Assembly (NCBI GenBank): GCA_964406375.1
Contig: CAYORM010000001.1
Coordinates: 62,001-126,000 of the forward strand
Direction of reading: 5' to 3'
Source of the DNA: CAYORM01 sp964406375
GTDB lineage: Bacteria; Pseudomonadota; Alphaproteobacteria; DSM-16000; Inquilinaceae
Length of the DNA: 64,000 nt
Of this stretch, positions 33,869 to 42,162 are shown in pieces. The position numbers and the translations under genes were made by a program. The notes below the pieces were generated by a model that worked only from the letters and a program-made list of their open reading frames with translations, did no database searches and had not been told where the DNA came from. Each line of letters begins with the position of its first letter. Position 1 is the stretch's first letter.

Positions 33869-35016
33869 GGGCGTCCCGCCGCCGAACCCGCACCCGAGGC
33901 CCTGACCACCTTCCACGGCGTCGAGCGGACGAAGCCCGAGACATAGGCGACGAGGATCAGCACGCCGATGCCGAAGACGTTGACCAGCATCATCGGCACC
34001 GCCTCGCGCCCGGTGTAGTCGAGCACGACGCCGAGCACCCAGGCGAGTGCCATGCTGGCGAGGAAGACCGCCAGTGATTGCTGGCCGATCTTCACGACCG
34101 GGCGCAGAAGGGATGCGGTGGCGAGGTTCGGCAGGCGCTCCATAAGGGCGCGGCCCAGATAAGCGATGGCCAGGAAGTGGAGCCAGCGCAGCAGGCCGAA
34201 ATCCGTCTTGGCGACGAGGACACCGATGGCCTCCCGCGTCTCCGCCAGCGTCGGGAAGGTGCGCAGCAGCGGCCACCAGCTCAGCGGGATCGCCAAGACA
34301 AGAAGGCCGGCCGCCAGCGCGATTCCCCGGCGCGAGGTCGCAGGCGGCGTGAACCAGCGCATGCCGATGGCAAAGCCCGAGAAGAAGACGAGCTGCCAGC
34401 CCATCGGGTTGAAGAACCAGGGCCGGTCCGACCAGGGCTCGGCCCCGAAATTGACGCTGGTGACCTGCACGAAGGCATAAAGAGCCGCGCATCCGAGAAA
34501 GGGCAGCATCGGATGCAGGCGGTGCAGCAGCATCACGACCGGCACCATCGCTAGGATCGTGATGTACATCGGCAGGATGTCGAAGAAGTTCGGCACGTAG
34601 GACAGGGTCAGCAGCCCGACGAGGTTCGTCTCGGTGTCGCGGAAGAACGGCGTCAGGTTCAGCGCGCCGACATAGTCTTTCGGGGCGTCCGGCAGCGTGT
34701 TGGCAAGCACGCAGATGGCGGCGACCGCGGCGAAGAGCGCGATATGGGCCCAGTAGATCTGCCAGCAGCGGAACAGGACCCGGACCACGCCCATGCCGAA
34801 CCCGGCCTCGCGGAACACCCGTCCGAAGGCGCGGGCGGAGGCGTAGCCCGAGCAGAAGACGAAGATCTCGGTGGAATCGCTGAAGCCGTACCGGCCGGGG
34901 ATGAACAGCGCCCAGGTGTCGTTGGGGATATGGGCGATGAGGATGATGATCATCGCGATGCCGCGGAACAGGTCGATCCGCAGGTCGCGCCCCGCTGCTC
35001 CCGGCAGAGCCGTCAT
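33859..35016 (-). CDS. opgC: OpgC-family membrane acyltransferase
   Basis: A 385-residue polytopic protein with about ten helices. It has the OpgC signature DLFRGIAMIIILIAHIPNDT at the N-terminus and FSDSTEIFVFCSGYASARAFG in the first loop. E. coli OpgC adds succinyl groups to periplasmic glucans; alphaproteobacterial relatives decorate cyclic glucans or other polysaccharides. It starts at an ATGA overlap with the TPP enzyme gene, so the two are cotranscribed, although no functional link is obvious. The 3' end overlaps the opposite-strand gene by 10 bp. Confidence 0.85.
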   Translation of the reverse strand: MTALPGAAGRDLRIDLFRGIAMIIILIAHIPNDTWALFIPGRYGFSDSTEIFVFCSGYASARAFGRVFREAGFGMGVVRVLFRCWQIYWAHIALFAAVAAICVLANTLPDAPKDYVGALNLTPFFRDTETNLVGLLTLSYVPNFFDILPMYITILAMVPVVMLLHRLHPMLPFLGCAALYAFVQVTSVNFGAEPWSDRPWFFNPMGWQLVFFSGFAIGMRWFTPPATSRRGIALAAGLLVLAIPLSWWPLLRTFPTLAETREAIGVLVAKTDFGLLRWLHFLAIAYLGRALMERLPNLATASLLRPVVKIGQQSLAVFLASMALAWVLGVVLDYTGREAVPMMLVNVFGIGVLILVAYVSGFVRSTPWKVVRASGAGSAAGRPQT

Positions 35017-36647
35017 ATCCGGCCCTCATAGGCCTGCGCGTCGATCGCGCAGCCGATGATCGAGAACCCGGGTGTTGCCGCCGCGGCGTCGAGGGCCGCT
35101 TCGAGTTCCGCCACCGAGCGGACGAGATGGCCGCTGCCGCCGAGGGCCGCAGCAAGGGCCGCGAGATCGGTAGTGCCCAGGGTGACGCCGAGCGATGGCA
35201 GCCCCGTCCCGCGTTGTTTCAACGCGATGAGTGCCAGCGAACCGTCGACCAGCACCACCAGCGTGACGGGCAGGGCCAGATCACGCAGCGTCGCGAGCTC
35301 ACCCATCACCATCTCAAGCCCGGCATCGCCCATGACCGCAACGCTCCGCTCACCCGGCCGCGCCACCGCCCAGCCGATCGCCAGCGGCAGGGCCGCTCCC
35401 ATCGTGCAGAACCCAGAGGATTGCAGAAGCCGTCCCGGCCGTTCGCAGCGCCACATCTGGCTCATCAGGATCCGGTGGGCGCCGCTGTCGACGGTGACGA
35501 CCGTCTCTTGCGGCAGCCGCCGTCGCAGTGTCTCGAAGACGCGATGCGGACCCCACGCATCGGGTGGAGCGAAATCGCGGGCGAGGGCCGCTCGGGCCGC
35601 GGCCGGCGCGCCGTCGGCCCAGAGGGGACGCGGGTTCAACCCGGCCAGCAGCGCCTCGAGGCCCAGCGCGACGTCACAGCGGAGGTGCAGATGAGCGGCG
35701 TGCATGCCGTGCCGGATCGGGGCGGGGCCGATCTCGATGACCGTCGCATCCGGCGCGAAGGGCTCGAACCAACCCTTGCGCATCTCGATCGGGTCGTAGC
35801 CGGCAAGCAGCACCAGATCGGCGGCCTTGACCAGCGGCAGCAGATGACGGTCGGCCAGCGGCGACAGCCCGGCGCCGCCGAGACAGAACGGCGCGCTCTC
35901 GGGCACCAGCCCCTTGGCCTTGTACGTCGTGATCACCGGCAGGCCGAGCCGCCCGCAATACCCGGTGAGCGTCTCGCCGGCGCCGTGGCGCAGCGCGTCG
36001 AGCCCGGCGACCACGAGCGGCCGCTCGGCACGTGCGAGCGCCACCCGCGCGGCCTCTATCACCCCGCCCTCGGCCGGCGCGGCCGGTGCCCGCCGGGGCA
36101 GGGCAGGGACAGGGGCACGCCGCTGCGGCCGCGTCGCCACACCGACCGGCAGATCGACATGGACCGGCCCGGGTTGGTCGGCGGTCGCCAGCGCGATCGC
36201 ATGGCGGATCACCGCGTCGACCGCGCCGTCATGGGCGATCAGCGTGTCCTTCACGATCGGCCGCAGCAGCGCGCCATGGTCGAAGACCTGATGGGTGAAG
36301 GCGAAACTGTCGGCCGGATCGACGGCGCCCGACAGGACGATCAGCGGCACCCGGTCCTGCCAGGCATTGGCGATCGCATTGACCGCATTCGCAAGGCCGG
36401 GCCCCAGCGTGGTCAAGAGGATGCCGGGTGCCCCGGTGGCATGGACACTGCCCTCGGCCATGAAGCCGGCCGCCGTCTCATGCCGGGCCAGGGTGAAGCG
36501 GATGCCGGCGCGGTCGAGCGCGTCGAGCAGCGCGACGACCTCGCCGCCGGGCATCCCGAAGGCATGGCGACAACCGGCTTCTGCCAGTCGCCCGGCGATC
36601 AGATCGGCTGCGGTCGGCAACGCGCCTGTCATCAACGCGCCTGTCAT
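35013..36647 (-). CDS. Thiamine-pyrophosphate enzyme, acetolactate-synthase-like, with altered metal motif
   Basis: A 544-residue three-domain TPP enzyme. The cofactor-activating Glu57 is present (ARHETAAGFMAEG), and the diphosphate-binding motif starts at Gly440-Asp441 (VMGDAGLEM). The usual Asn ligand of magnesium about 27 residues later (NN or ND) is replaced: the segment reads VLVDGSLALI, with Val467 before Asp468. GAGG precedes ATG 36647. It may be an acetolactate synthase, a benzoylformate decarboxylase-type enzyme, or of reduced activity. Stop and OpgC start overlap. Confidence 0.85.
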   Translation of the reverse strand: MTGALMTGALPTAADLIAGRLAEAGCRHAFGMPGGEVVALLDALDRAGIRFTLARHETAAGFMAEGSVHATGAPGILLTTLGPGLANAVNAIANAWQDRVPLIVLSGAVDPADSFAFTHQVFDHGALLRPIVKDTLIAHDGAVDAVIRHAIALATADQPGPVHVDLPVGVATRPQRRAPVPALPRRAPAAPAEGGVIEAARVALARAERPLVVAGLDALRHGAGETLTGYCGRLGLPVITTYKAKGLVPESAPFCLGGAGLSPLADRHLLPLVKAADLVLLAGYDPIEMRKGWFEPFAPDATVIEIGPAPIRHGMHAAHLHLRCDVALGLEALLAGLNPRPLWADGAPAAARAALARDFAPPDAWGPHRVFETLRRRLPQETVVTVDSGAHRILMSQMWRCERPGRLLQSSGFCTMGAALPLAIGWAVARPGERSVAVMGDAGLEMVMGELATLRDLALPVTLVVLVDGSLALIALKQRGTGLPSLGVTLGTTDLAALAAALGGSGHLVRSVAELEAALDAAAATPGFSIIGCAIDAQAYEGRI

Positions 36648-36872
36648 GGATTCCTCGGCGTGCATCTGGCGGAAGGTCGGGAAGGGCGAGAGTCGCGGAA
36701 AACGCAAGCTACCTCGGTTGCGGAGGGTGAGGCGACGGCACAGATGCGGTCGGACGTCGAGCCGGTCCGTTGTCCTCTTGCCGCGCGATTGTGGCGGCAA
36801 ACGAGATGGCTCTGCGGTAACCGGTCACCCCCGCCGGGCGAAACCGGAGAAGGGCAGCGAGGAAGCACAGGC

Positions 36873-38240
36873 GTGATCAACGACATCCGTGGGCTGGAGA
36901 TGACGGCGCGCTCAGCCGAGGCCGCGGCGGCCTATGACGAGGCCGTCGAGGCGTTCGTGGCGCATGACCGGGACATGGCGGAGGCCCTCGCCACGACCCT
37001 GCGGCACGACCCGTCGCTGCTCCTCGCCCACATCCTGCACGGCTTTGCGATGCTGCTGCTCGCGCGGCGCGAAACGGTGGCCGAGGCGCAGGAGGATTGG
37101 CGCGCCGCCTGTGAGAGTTTCGCCGAGCGCGGCGGCACGGCACGCGAATCGGCGCTGCTGGACGCCCTGGGCGCCTGGGCAACGGGCGCGTTCGAGGAGG
37201 CGGAGGCCCGGCTCGACAGCATCTGCGCGCGCTGGCCGCACGATCTGCTGGCGCAGAAGACACTGCATGCGATGCGCTTCATGGGTGGCGACCCGACGGG
37301 CATGCACGCCGCGACCGAGCGGGCGCTTAACCATTGGGACGATACGGTGCCGGGCTATGGCTATCTGCTCGGCATGCACACCTTCGGGCTGGAGGAGACC
37401 GGCGCCTTCGACGCCGCCATCGCTGCCGGCACCGTGGCGCTCGCCCATGCGCCCCATGACGCCTGGGGCATGCATGCCGTCGCCCATGTCCACGAAATGC
37501 GAGGGGATACGAAACGCGGGCTCGTCTGGCTCGAGGCGCATCGCGACTGGTCGGCCGCGCGCTGCAACAACTTCCGCTTTCATCTCGCCTGGCATGAATG
37601 CCTGTTCCGGCTCGAAGCGCCCGTACCGGACATGGATGCGGTGCTCGCACTCTATGACGAGCGGGTCCGGCCGCTGCCGACCGACGATTATCGCGACGTC
37701 GCCAATGCCGTCTCGCTGCTGCGCCGCCTGGAGCAGCGCGGCGTGCCGGTCGGCGATCGCTGGGCCGAGCTCGCAGCGATCGCGCGCGGCCGCAGCGATG
37801 ACCTGACGCTCGTCTTCGCCAGCCTTCACTATCTTCTCGCACTGATCGGTGCGGGGCGGGATGAGGAGGCGCGCCGCCTGGCCGATCGGCTCGCCGACCC
37901 CGCTGGCCGGACCACCGCCCATCAGGCAGCGGTCTGCACTGCCGTCGGCGCCGATCTGGCCGCCGCGCTCTGCGCCGCGGCAGCTGGCCGGACGGGCCCG
38001 TTACGACGCATGCGGGGGCGGTGCGCGGCGCTGCTCCGGCTCGGTGGCAGCCACGCGCAGCGCGATCTGTTCTTGCGGCTCCTGCTCGAGGCGGCGAGCC
38101 GCGACGGCGATCGCGCGCTGTTCGTCGAAGCCTTTGCCGAGCGCCGCCGGCTGAAGGCAGACGACCACTTCGCCCGCATGCTGATCGAGCGGCTGGGCGA
38201 AAGGCTGGAGCAGGCCGAGCCGCTCGCGCTTGGCGCCTGA
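36873..38240 (+). CDS. TTC38-like tetratricopeptide repeat protein
   Basis: A 455-residue all-helical protein resembling the bacterial tetratricopeptide protein 38 family. The opening DIRGLEMTARSAEAAAAYDEAV is typical, followed by helical hairpins with W, H and D-rich motifs (HAPHDAWGMHAVAHVHEMRG; FRFHLAWHECLF). Start GTG 36873 has GAGGAA eight bases upstream and keeps the conserved N-terminus; ATG 36900 would remove it. Biochemical role unknown; probably a cytoplasmic scaffold. The open frame upstream is antisense to the TPP enzyme and not coding. Confidence 0.82.
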   Translation: MINDIRGLEMTARSAEAAAAYDEAVEAFVAHDRDMAEALATTLRHDPSLLLAHILHGFAMLLLARRETVAEAQEDWRAACESFAERGGTARESALLDALGAWATGAFEEAEARLDSICARWPHDLLAQKTLHAMRFMGGDPTGMHAATERALNHWDDTVPGYGYLLGMHTFGLEETGAFDAAIAAGTVALAHAPHDAWGMHAVAHVHEMRGDTKRGLVWLEAHRDWSAARCNNFRFHLAWHECLFRLEAPVPDMDAVLALYDERVRPLPTDDYRDVANAVSLLRRLEQRGVPVGDRWAELAAIARGRSDDLTLVFASLHYLLALIGAGRDEEARRLADRLADPAGRTTAHQAAVCTAVGADLAAALCAAAAGRTGPLRRMRGRCAALLRLGGSHAQRDLFLRLLLEAASRDGDRALFVEAFAERRRLKADDHFARMLIERLGERLEQAEPLALGA

Positions 38241-38473
38241 CGCGACACGGCCGCGTCATCCGGCCGCATTTCGACATCACTGTTTCTTATGGGTCGGGCT
38301 TTTGGATGCCGTCGCAGACTCTGTCCGGATTGCGTTGAAACGAAATGATATTTGACACTCTCGAGTGAAAGCGCGCCGAGACGCAACGAGACGGTAGGTT
38401 CGTGCGTTAACAGGAAGTAATGTCGTCAGCGGATCTGGACCTCGCTGGCGATCCTCGTGTATAGGCCGCGCCC
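38241..38473 (+). promoter_or_regulatory. Intergenic region ahead of rlpA
   Basis: A 233-bp gap of lower G+C than its surroundings. It holds TTGACA at 38352-38357 overlapping CACTC-TC-GAGTG (38355-38366), a 5-bp inverted repeat. No convincing -10 lies at the right distance. No tRNA fold or small gene is visible. Confidence 0.35.
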
Positions 38474-39181
38474 ATGACTGCCGAACAGAATTCGTTCGGC
38501 GGCGCGTCTCTCGGTGAGGCCAGCCTCGGGCGGCCGGCATCGCGAGACCGTCGTCGCGCTGTCTTGCTCGCAGCAATGGCAAGCTTTTTTGGTCTCAGCG
38601 CCTGTCAGGCGCTGGATTTCGGTGAACAGATCGCCTCCCGGCTGCCCTGGAACGCCGCTGCGGCCGTTTCGCGGACGATGGCGGACGATGCTGTCGTGAT
38701 CGACGGTGTGCGCTTCGTCCCGAGCAGCGATCCCGACGACCAGATGGTGGGCGAGGCATCCTGGTACGGGCCCGGCTTCGACGGCCGGCGGACAGCCAAT
38801 GGCGAGACTTTCGACGACGCCGGGCTGACCGCCGCCCATCCGAGCTGGGACATGCCCAGCCTGGTCCGCGTCACCAATCTCGAGAACGGGCGGACACTGA
38901 TCCTGCGCGTCAATGATCGCGGCCCGGTCTATGGTGGCCGGGTGATCGACGTCTCCGAGCGCGGGGCGGAGCTGCTGGGCTTCAAGTCCGCCGGTACCGC
39001 CGAGGTGCGTATCGAACGGCTTGAGCCGGAGATCCTGCTCGCGGCGCTGCCGCCGGGTCTGCCGGGCGATCTCGCCGGCCAGGCAGCGGCACTGGATGAC
39101 GAGATCGCCGAGCTGTTGATGGAAGACCTTATTCCGGCCGAACTGCCGGTGATCCTCGGACACGATCCTCTCGCCCGGTGA
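38474..39181 (+). CDS. rlpA: RlpA-like septal ring lipoprotein
   Basis: A 235-residue lipoprotein. The lipobox LSAC places the lipidated Cys at residue 44 after an unusually long charged N-terminus. The double-psi beta-barrel covers about residues 90-185, with GEASWYGPGFDGRRTANGE and LRVNDRGPVYGGRVIDVS. E. coli RlpA carries a C-terminal SPOR domain; none is seen here. RlpA proteins cleave or bind denuded peptidoglycan at the septum. It is followed by dacC, as in many alphaproteobacteria. Confidence 0.9.
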   Translation: MTAEQNSFGGASLGEASLGRPASRDRRRAVLLAAMASFFGLSACQALDFGEQIASRLPWNAAAAVSRTMADDAVVIDGVRFVPSSDPDDQMVGEASWYGPGFDGRRTANGETFDDAGLTAAHPSWDMPSLVRVTNLENGRTLILRVNDRGPVYGGRVIDVSERGAELLGFKSAGTAEVRIERLEPEILLAALPPGLPGDLAGQAAALDDEIAELLMEDLIPAELPVILGHDPLAR

Positions 39182-39270
39182 CGGCCGTTCCGGCCGTTGC
39201 TGCCCGTCGGACTTTATGCGCGGGCACGATCGGCTAGGATCGGCGCGTCCGTAGCCGGGAGTCCTGACCG

Positions 39271-40419
39271 ATGGTCCGCGTCCTCTTCGCCCGTCTTCTC
39301 CTCTGTGTGGCCGTGCTCGCCGCCGCCGCAGGCGGGGCCGCCGCCCAGACGATCGACACGCGCGCCCGCGAGGCAATCCTGATCGACGCCTCCACCGGCA
39401 CGGTGCTGTTGGAGAAGAACGCCGACGCGCCGATGCCGACGGCCTCGATGAGCAAGGTCATGACGATCTTCATGGTCTTCGAGGCGCTGGCGGAGGGGCG
39501 GCTCAATCTGACGGACCGGCTTCCGGTCAGTGAGTATGCCTGGCGGACCGGTGGCTCGAAGATGTTCGTCGAGGTTGGCGACACGGTGACGGTCGAGGAC
39601 CTTATCCGCGGCGTCGTCGTGCAGTCCGGCAATGACGCCTCGATCGTCCTTGCCGAAGGCCTGGCCGGCAGCGAGGCCGAATTCGCCCGCCGCATGACCG
39701 AGCGGGCGCGCGCACTGGGCATGACCGGCAGCAATTTCGTGAATGCAACCGGGTTGCCGCATGAGGATCACTACTCGACGCCGCGCGATCTGGCGCTGCT
39801 GGCGATGACGATGATCGAGCGGTTCCCGCAGTATTATCACTACTATTCCGAGCCGGAGTTCACCTATAGCGGCATTACCCAGGGCAATCGTAACCCGCTG
39901 CTCGGAACCGTGCCGGGTGCCGACGGGCTGAAGACCGGCCATACCGAGGAGGCCGGCTACGGGCTGATCGGTACTGCCGTGCGCGATGGCCGGCGACTGA
40001 TCCTGGTGATCGGCGGCCTCGGCAGCATGCGCGAACGCTCCGAGGAGGCGCAGCGGCTGATCGAGTGGGGCTTCCGGGAGTTCGATACCGTCAGCCTGTT
40101 CGCGGCCGATGAGCCGGTCGCCGCCGCCTCGGTCTGGATGGGCGAGGCATCGACGGTGCCGCTCGTCACCGGGCGTCCCATCGCCTTCACCCTGCCGCGT
40201 GCGGCGCGCGAGTCGATGCGGGTCGTGGTGCGTGTCGAGGAACCGGTGCCCGCGCCGATCGCCCGGGGTGAGACCATCGGCACGCTGCGCGTCGAGGTGG
40301 GTGACCAGCCCCCGCATGAGGTGCCGCTGTTCGCCGGCGCCGATGTCGCCAGGATCGGGCTGCCCGGTCGCATCCTCACCAATCTGGAAGCGCTGGTGAC
40401 CAGCGCCGTCGCGGAGTGA
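39271..40419 (+). CDS. dacC: D-alanyl-D-alanine carboxypeptidase (PBP5/6 family)
   Basis: A 382-residue periplasmic serine carboxypeptidase that trims peptidoglycan stem peptides. Signal peptide residues 1-26. The active-site motifs are Ser59-x-x-Lys62 (TASMSK), Ser119-Gly-Asn121 and Lys221-Thr-Gly. The C-terminal beta-rich PBP5 domain follows from about residue 275. It forms the head of an operon with tmk, whose GTG start overlaps its stop. Confidence 0.94.
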   Translation: MVRVLFARLLLCVAVLAAAAGGAAAQTIDTRAREAILIDASTGTVLLEKNADAPMPTASMSKVMTIFMVFEALAEGRLNLTDRLPVSEYAWRTGGSKMFVEVGDTVTVEDLIRGVVVQSGNDASIVLAEGLAGSEAEFARRMTERARALGMTGSNFVNATGLPHEDHYSTPRDLALLAMTMIERFPQYYHYYSEPEFTYSGITQGNRNPLLGTVPGADGLKTGHTEEAGYGLIGTAVRDGRRLILVIGGLGSMRERSEEAQRLIEWGFREFDTVSLFAADEPVAAASVWMGEASTVPLVTGRPIAFTLPRAARESMRVVVRVEEPVPAPIARGETIGTLRVEVGDQPPHEVPLFAGADVARIGLPGRILTNLEALVTSAVAE

Positions 40420-41072
40420 CCGTCCCCGGCGAGCCAGCGCGGGTGGGCCGCGGCCGCTTCGTCACCATCGAGGGCGGGGAGGGGGTCGGCAAATCGACCC
40501 AGCTCCGCCGCCTCGCCGCCAGTCTGAGATCCCGCGGCCTTGAGGTGGTCGAGACGCGCGAGCCGGGCGGTTCGCCCGGTGCCGAACTGATCCGCGGCCT
40601 GCTGGTGCGCGGCCATGCCGACCGCTGGGATCCGATGGCCGAGACGCTGCTGCTGGCGGCAGCGCGCCGTGATCACGTGCTGCGCACCATCCGCCCGGCG
40701 CTCGATCGTGGGGCCTGGGTTCTGTGCGACCGCTTCACCGACAGTACCCGCGCCTATCAGGGCGCCGCGCTGGGGGTTTCGGCAGAAGCGGTCGAGGCGA
40801 CGATCGCGCTCGCCACAGGCGGGCTCGTTCCCGACCTGACACTGATCCTCGACCTGCCTCCCGAGACCGGCATGGCGCGCGCTCTGGCCCGGCCGGGCGG
40901 CGCGCAGCGCTATGAGGCGATGCCGGCCGCCCTCCATGCGCGGGTGCGTGCGGCCTTCCTGGCGATCGCCGCGGCCGAGCCTGGACGCTGCGTCGTCGTC
41001 AGCGCCGAGGGTGAGGAGGAGACCGTGGCCGCCCGGCTCCTCACCGCGCTCGACGCGGCACTGTCCGCATGA
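40416..41072 (+). CDS. tmk: Thymidylate kinase
   Basis: A 218-residue enzyme that phosphorylates dTMP to dTDP. The P-loop EGGEGVGKSTQ is near residue 20, the DRx motif is DRFTDSTRAYQG, and TREPGGSPGAE binds substrate. Start GTG 40416 shares a GTGA overlap with dacC. The stop overlaps the HolB start by 4 bases. Order dacC - tmk - holB - metG is a common alphaproteobacterial block. Confidence 0.96.
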   Translation: MTVPGEPARVGRGRFVTIEGGEGVGKSTQLRRLAASLRSRGLEVVETREPGGSPGAELIRGLLVRGHADRWDPMAETLLLAAARRDHVLRTIRPALDRGAWVLCDRFTDSTRAYQGAALGVSAEAVEATIALATGGLVPDLTLILDLPPETGMARALARPGGAQRYEAMPAALHARVRAAFLAIAAAEPGRCVVVSAEGEEETVAARLLTALDAALSA

Positions 41073-42130
41073 TGACCGGACCGCGGGAAGCAGAGACCAC
41101 CGGGGAACCGGCCGTGCTGCCGCCGCGCGCCAACCCCGTCCTGTTCGGCCAGGATGCGGCCGAAGCAGCGCTCCTCACCGCTTATGCTTCCGGACGTATG
41201 CCGCATGGCTGGATGCTGACCGGGCCGCCCGGGATCGGCAAGGCGACGCTCGCCTTCCGGTTCGCGCGCTTCGTGCTGTCCGGCGGGGGTTCCTCGCTCG
41301 CCACCGACCCGTCTTCCCCGGTCTTCCGCCGGGTGGCCGCCGGCGGCCATCCCGATCTGCTGACGATCGCGCGCGGTGAGGAGCGGGAGCTCGGTGTCGG
41401 GGCTATCCGCCGCATCGACCCCTTCCTGCGGCTGACCGGGGCGGAGGGGACCTGGCGCGTCGCCATCGTCGACGACGCCGATAGCATGAACCGCAGCGCC
41501 GCGAACGCGCTCCTGAAGATCCTGGAGGAGCCGCCGGCCGGCGCGCTGATCGTGATCGTCTGCGCCAATCCCGGGCGGCTGCCGGCGACCATCCGGTCGC
41601 GCTGCCGCTGCCTTGCCCTGCGCCTTCTGCCCGCCGCGACCGTCGAAGCGGCGCTCGGCCGGCTGCGGCCGGATCTCGGCCCCGCCGATCGCGCCGCTCT
41701 GGCGGTGATGGCCGAAGGCAGCATCGGCCGGGCACATGATCTTGCGACCGGAGACCCCGGGGGCGTCGAGACGCTGCGAACGGCGCTTCGCGTCGCGGCC
41801 GGCCCCGGCCCGTCCGAGCTGATGAAGCTCGTGGAGCGCCATGGCGATGCCGAGGCGTTCCGGCGCATCGCCGACATCCTGCCCTGGTGGATGGCACGTC
41901 AGGCGCGGCGCCTTGCCGGTGATGCGGCCGTGCCTGCCGTCCTCGAAGAGGAGGGGCGTCTGGCCCCACAGCTGGCGGCGCGCTTCGCCGGCCCGGCCGG
42001 CCTTGATCGGTGGCTGGCGCTGTGGGACAACACGCGCCGCCTGCTCGCGCAGGCCGATCAAGCCAACCTGGACCGCAAGCAGGTGCTGCTGCAGGCCTTC
42101 CTCGGCATCGGCCGGGCCTGCGACGCCTGA
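41069..42130 (+). CDS. holB: DNA polymerase III subunit delta'
   Basis: A 353-residue clamp-loader subunit. It has a P-loop-like GPPGIGKATLAFRFA and the clamp-loader motif SANALLKILEEPP with VIVCANPGRLPATIRSRC. The four-Cys zinc module of E. coli delta' is absent, as in other alphaproteobacterial homologues. It lies between tmk and metG in a coupled operon. Confidence 0.93.
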   Translation: MMTGPREAETTGEPAVLPPRANPVLFGQDAAEAALLTAYASGRMPHGWMLTGPPGIGKATLAFRFARFVLSGGGSSLATDPSSPVFRRVAAGGHPDLLTIARGEERELGVGAIRRIDPFLRLTGAEGTWRVAIVDDADSMNRSAANALLKILEEPPAGALIVIVCANPGRLPATIRSRCRCLALRLLPAATVEAALGRLRPDLGPADRAALAVMAEGSIGRAHDLATGDPGGVETLRTALRVAAGPGPSELMKLVERHGDAEAFRRIADILPWWMARQARRLAGDAAVPAVLEEEGRLAPQLAARFAGPAGLDRWLALWDNTRRLLAQADQANLDRKQVLLQAFLGIGRACDA

Positions 42131-42162
42131 CCCCGCGTCCGAGGCACGGAAGGCGGGACGCC

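Noticed and set aside
33332..36825. Similar decamers ACCGGTAACC (33332-33341) and GGTAACCGGT (36816-36825) ahead of the membrane-protein and TTC38-like genes, considered as a shared operator.
   Set aside because: Only two copies with one mismatch after reversal and no regulator to tie them to; may be chance in G+C-rich DNA.
35127..36872. Long upstream extension of the TTC38-like frame.
   Set aside because: It runs antisense to the TPP enzyme gene; the GTG at 36873 has a ribosome site and gives the conserved family N-terminus.
38282..38400. Possible tRNA or small RNA in the gap before rlpA.
   Set aside because: No cloverleaf, no T-loop consensus and no clear terminator could be found by eye.
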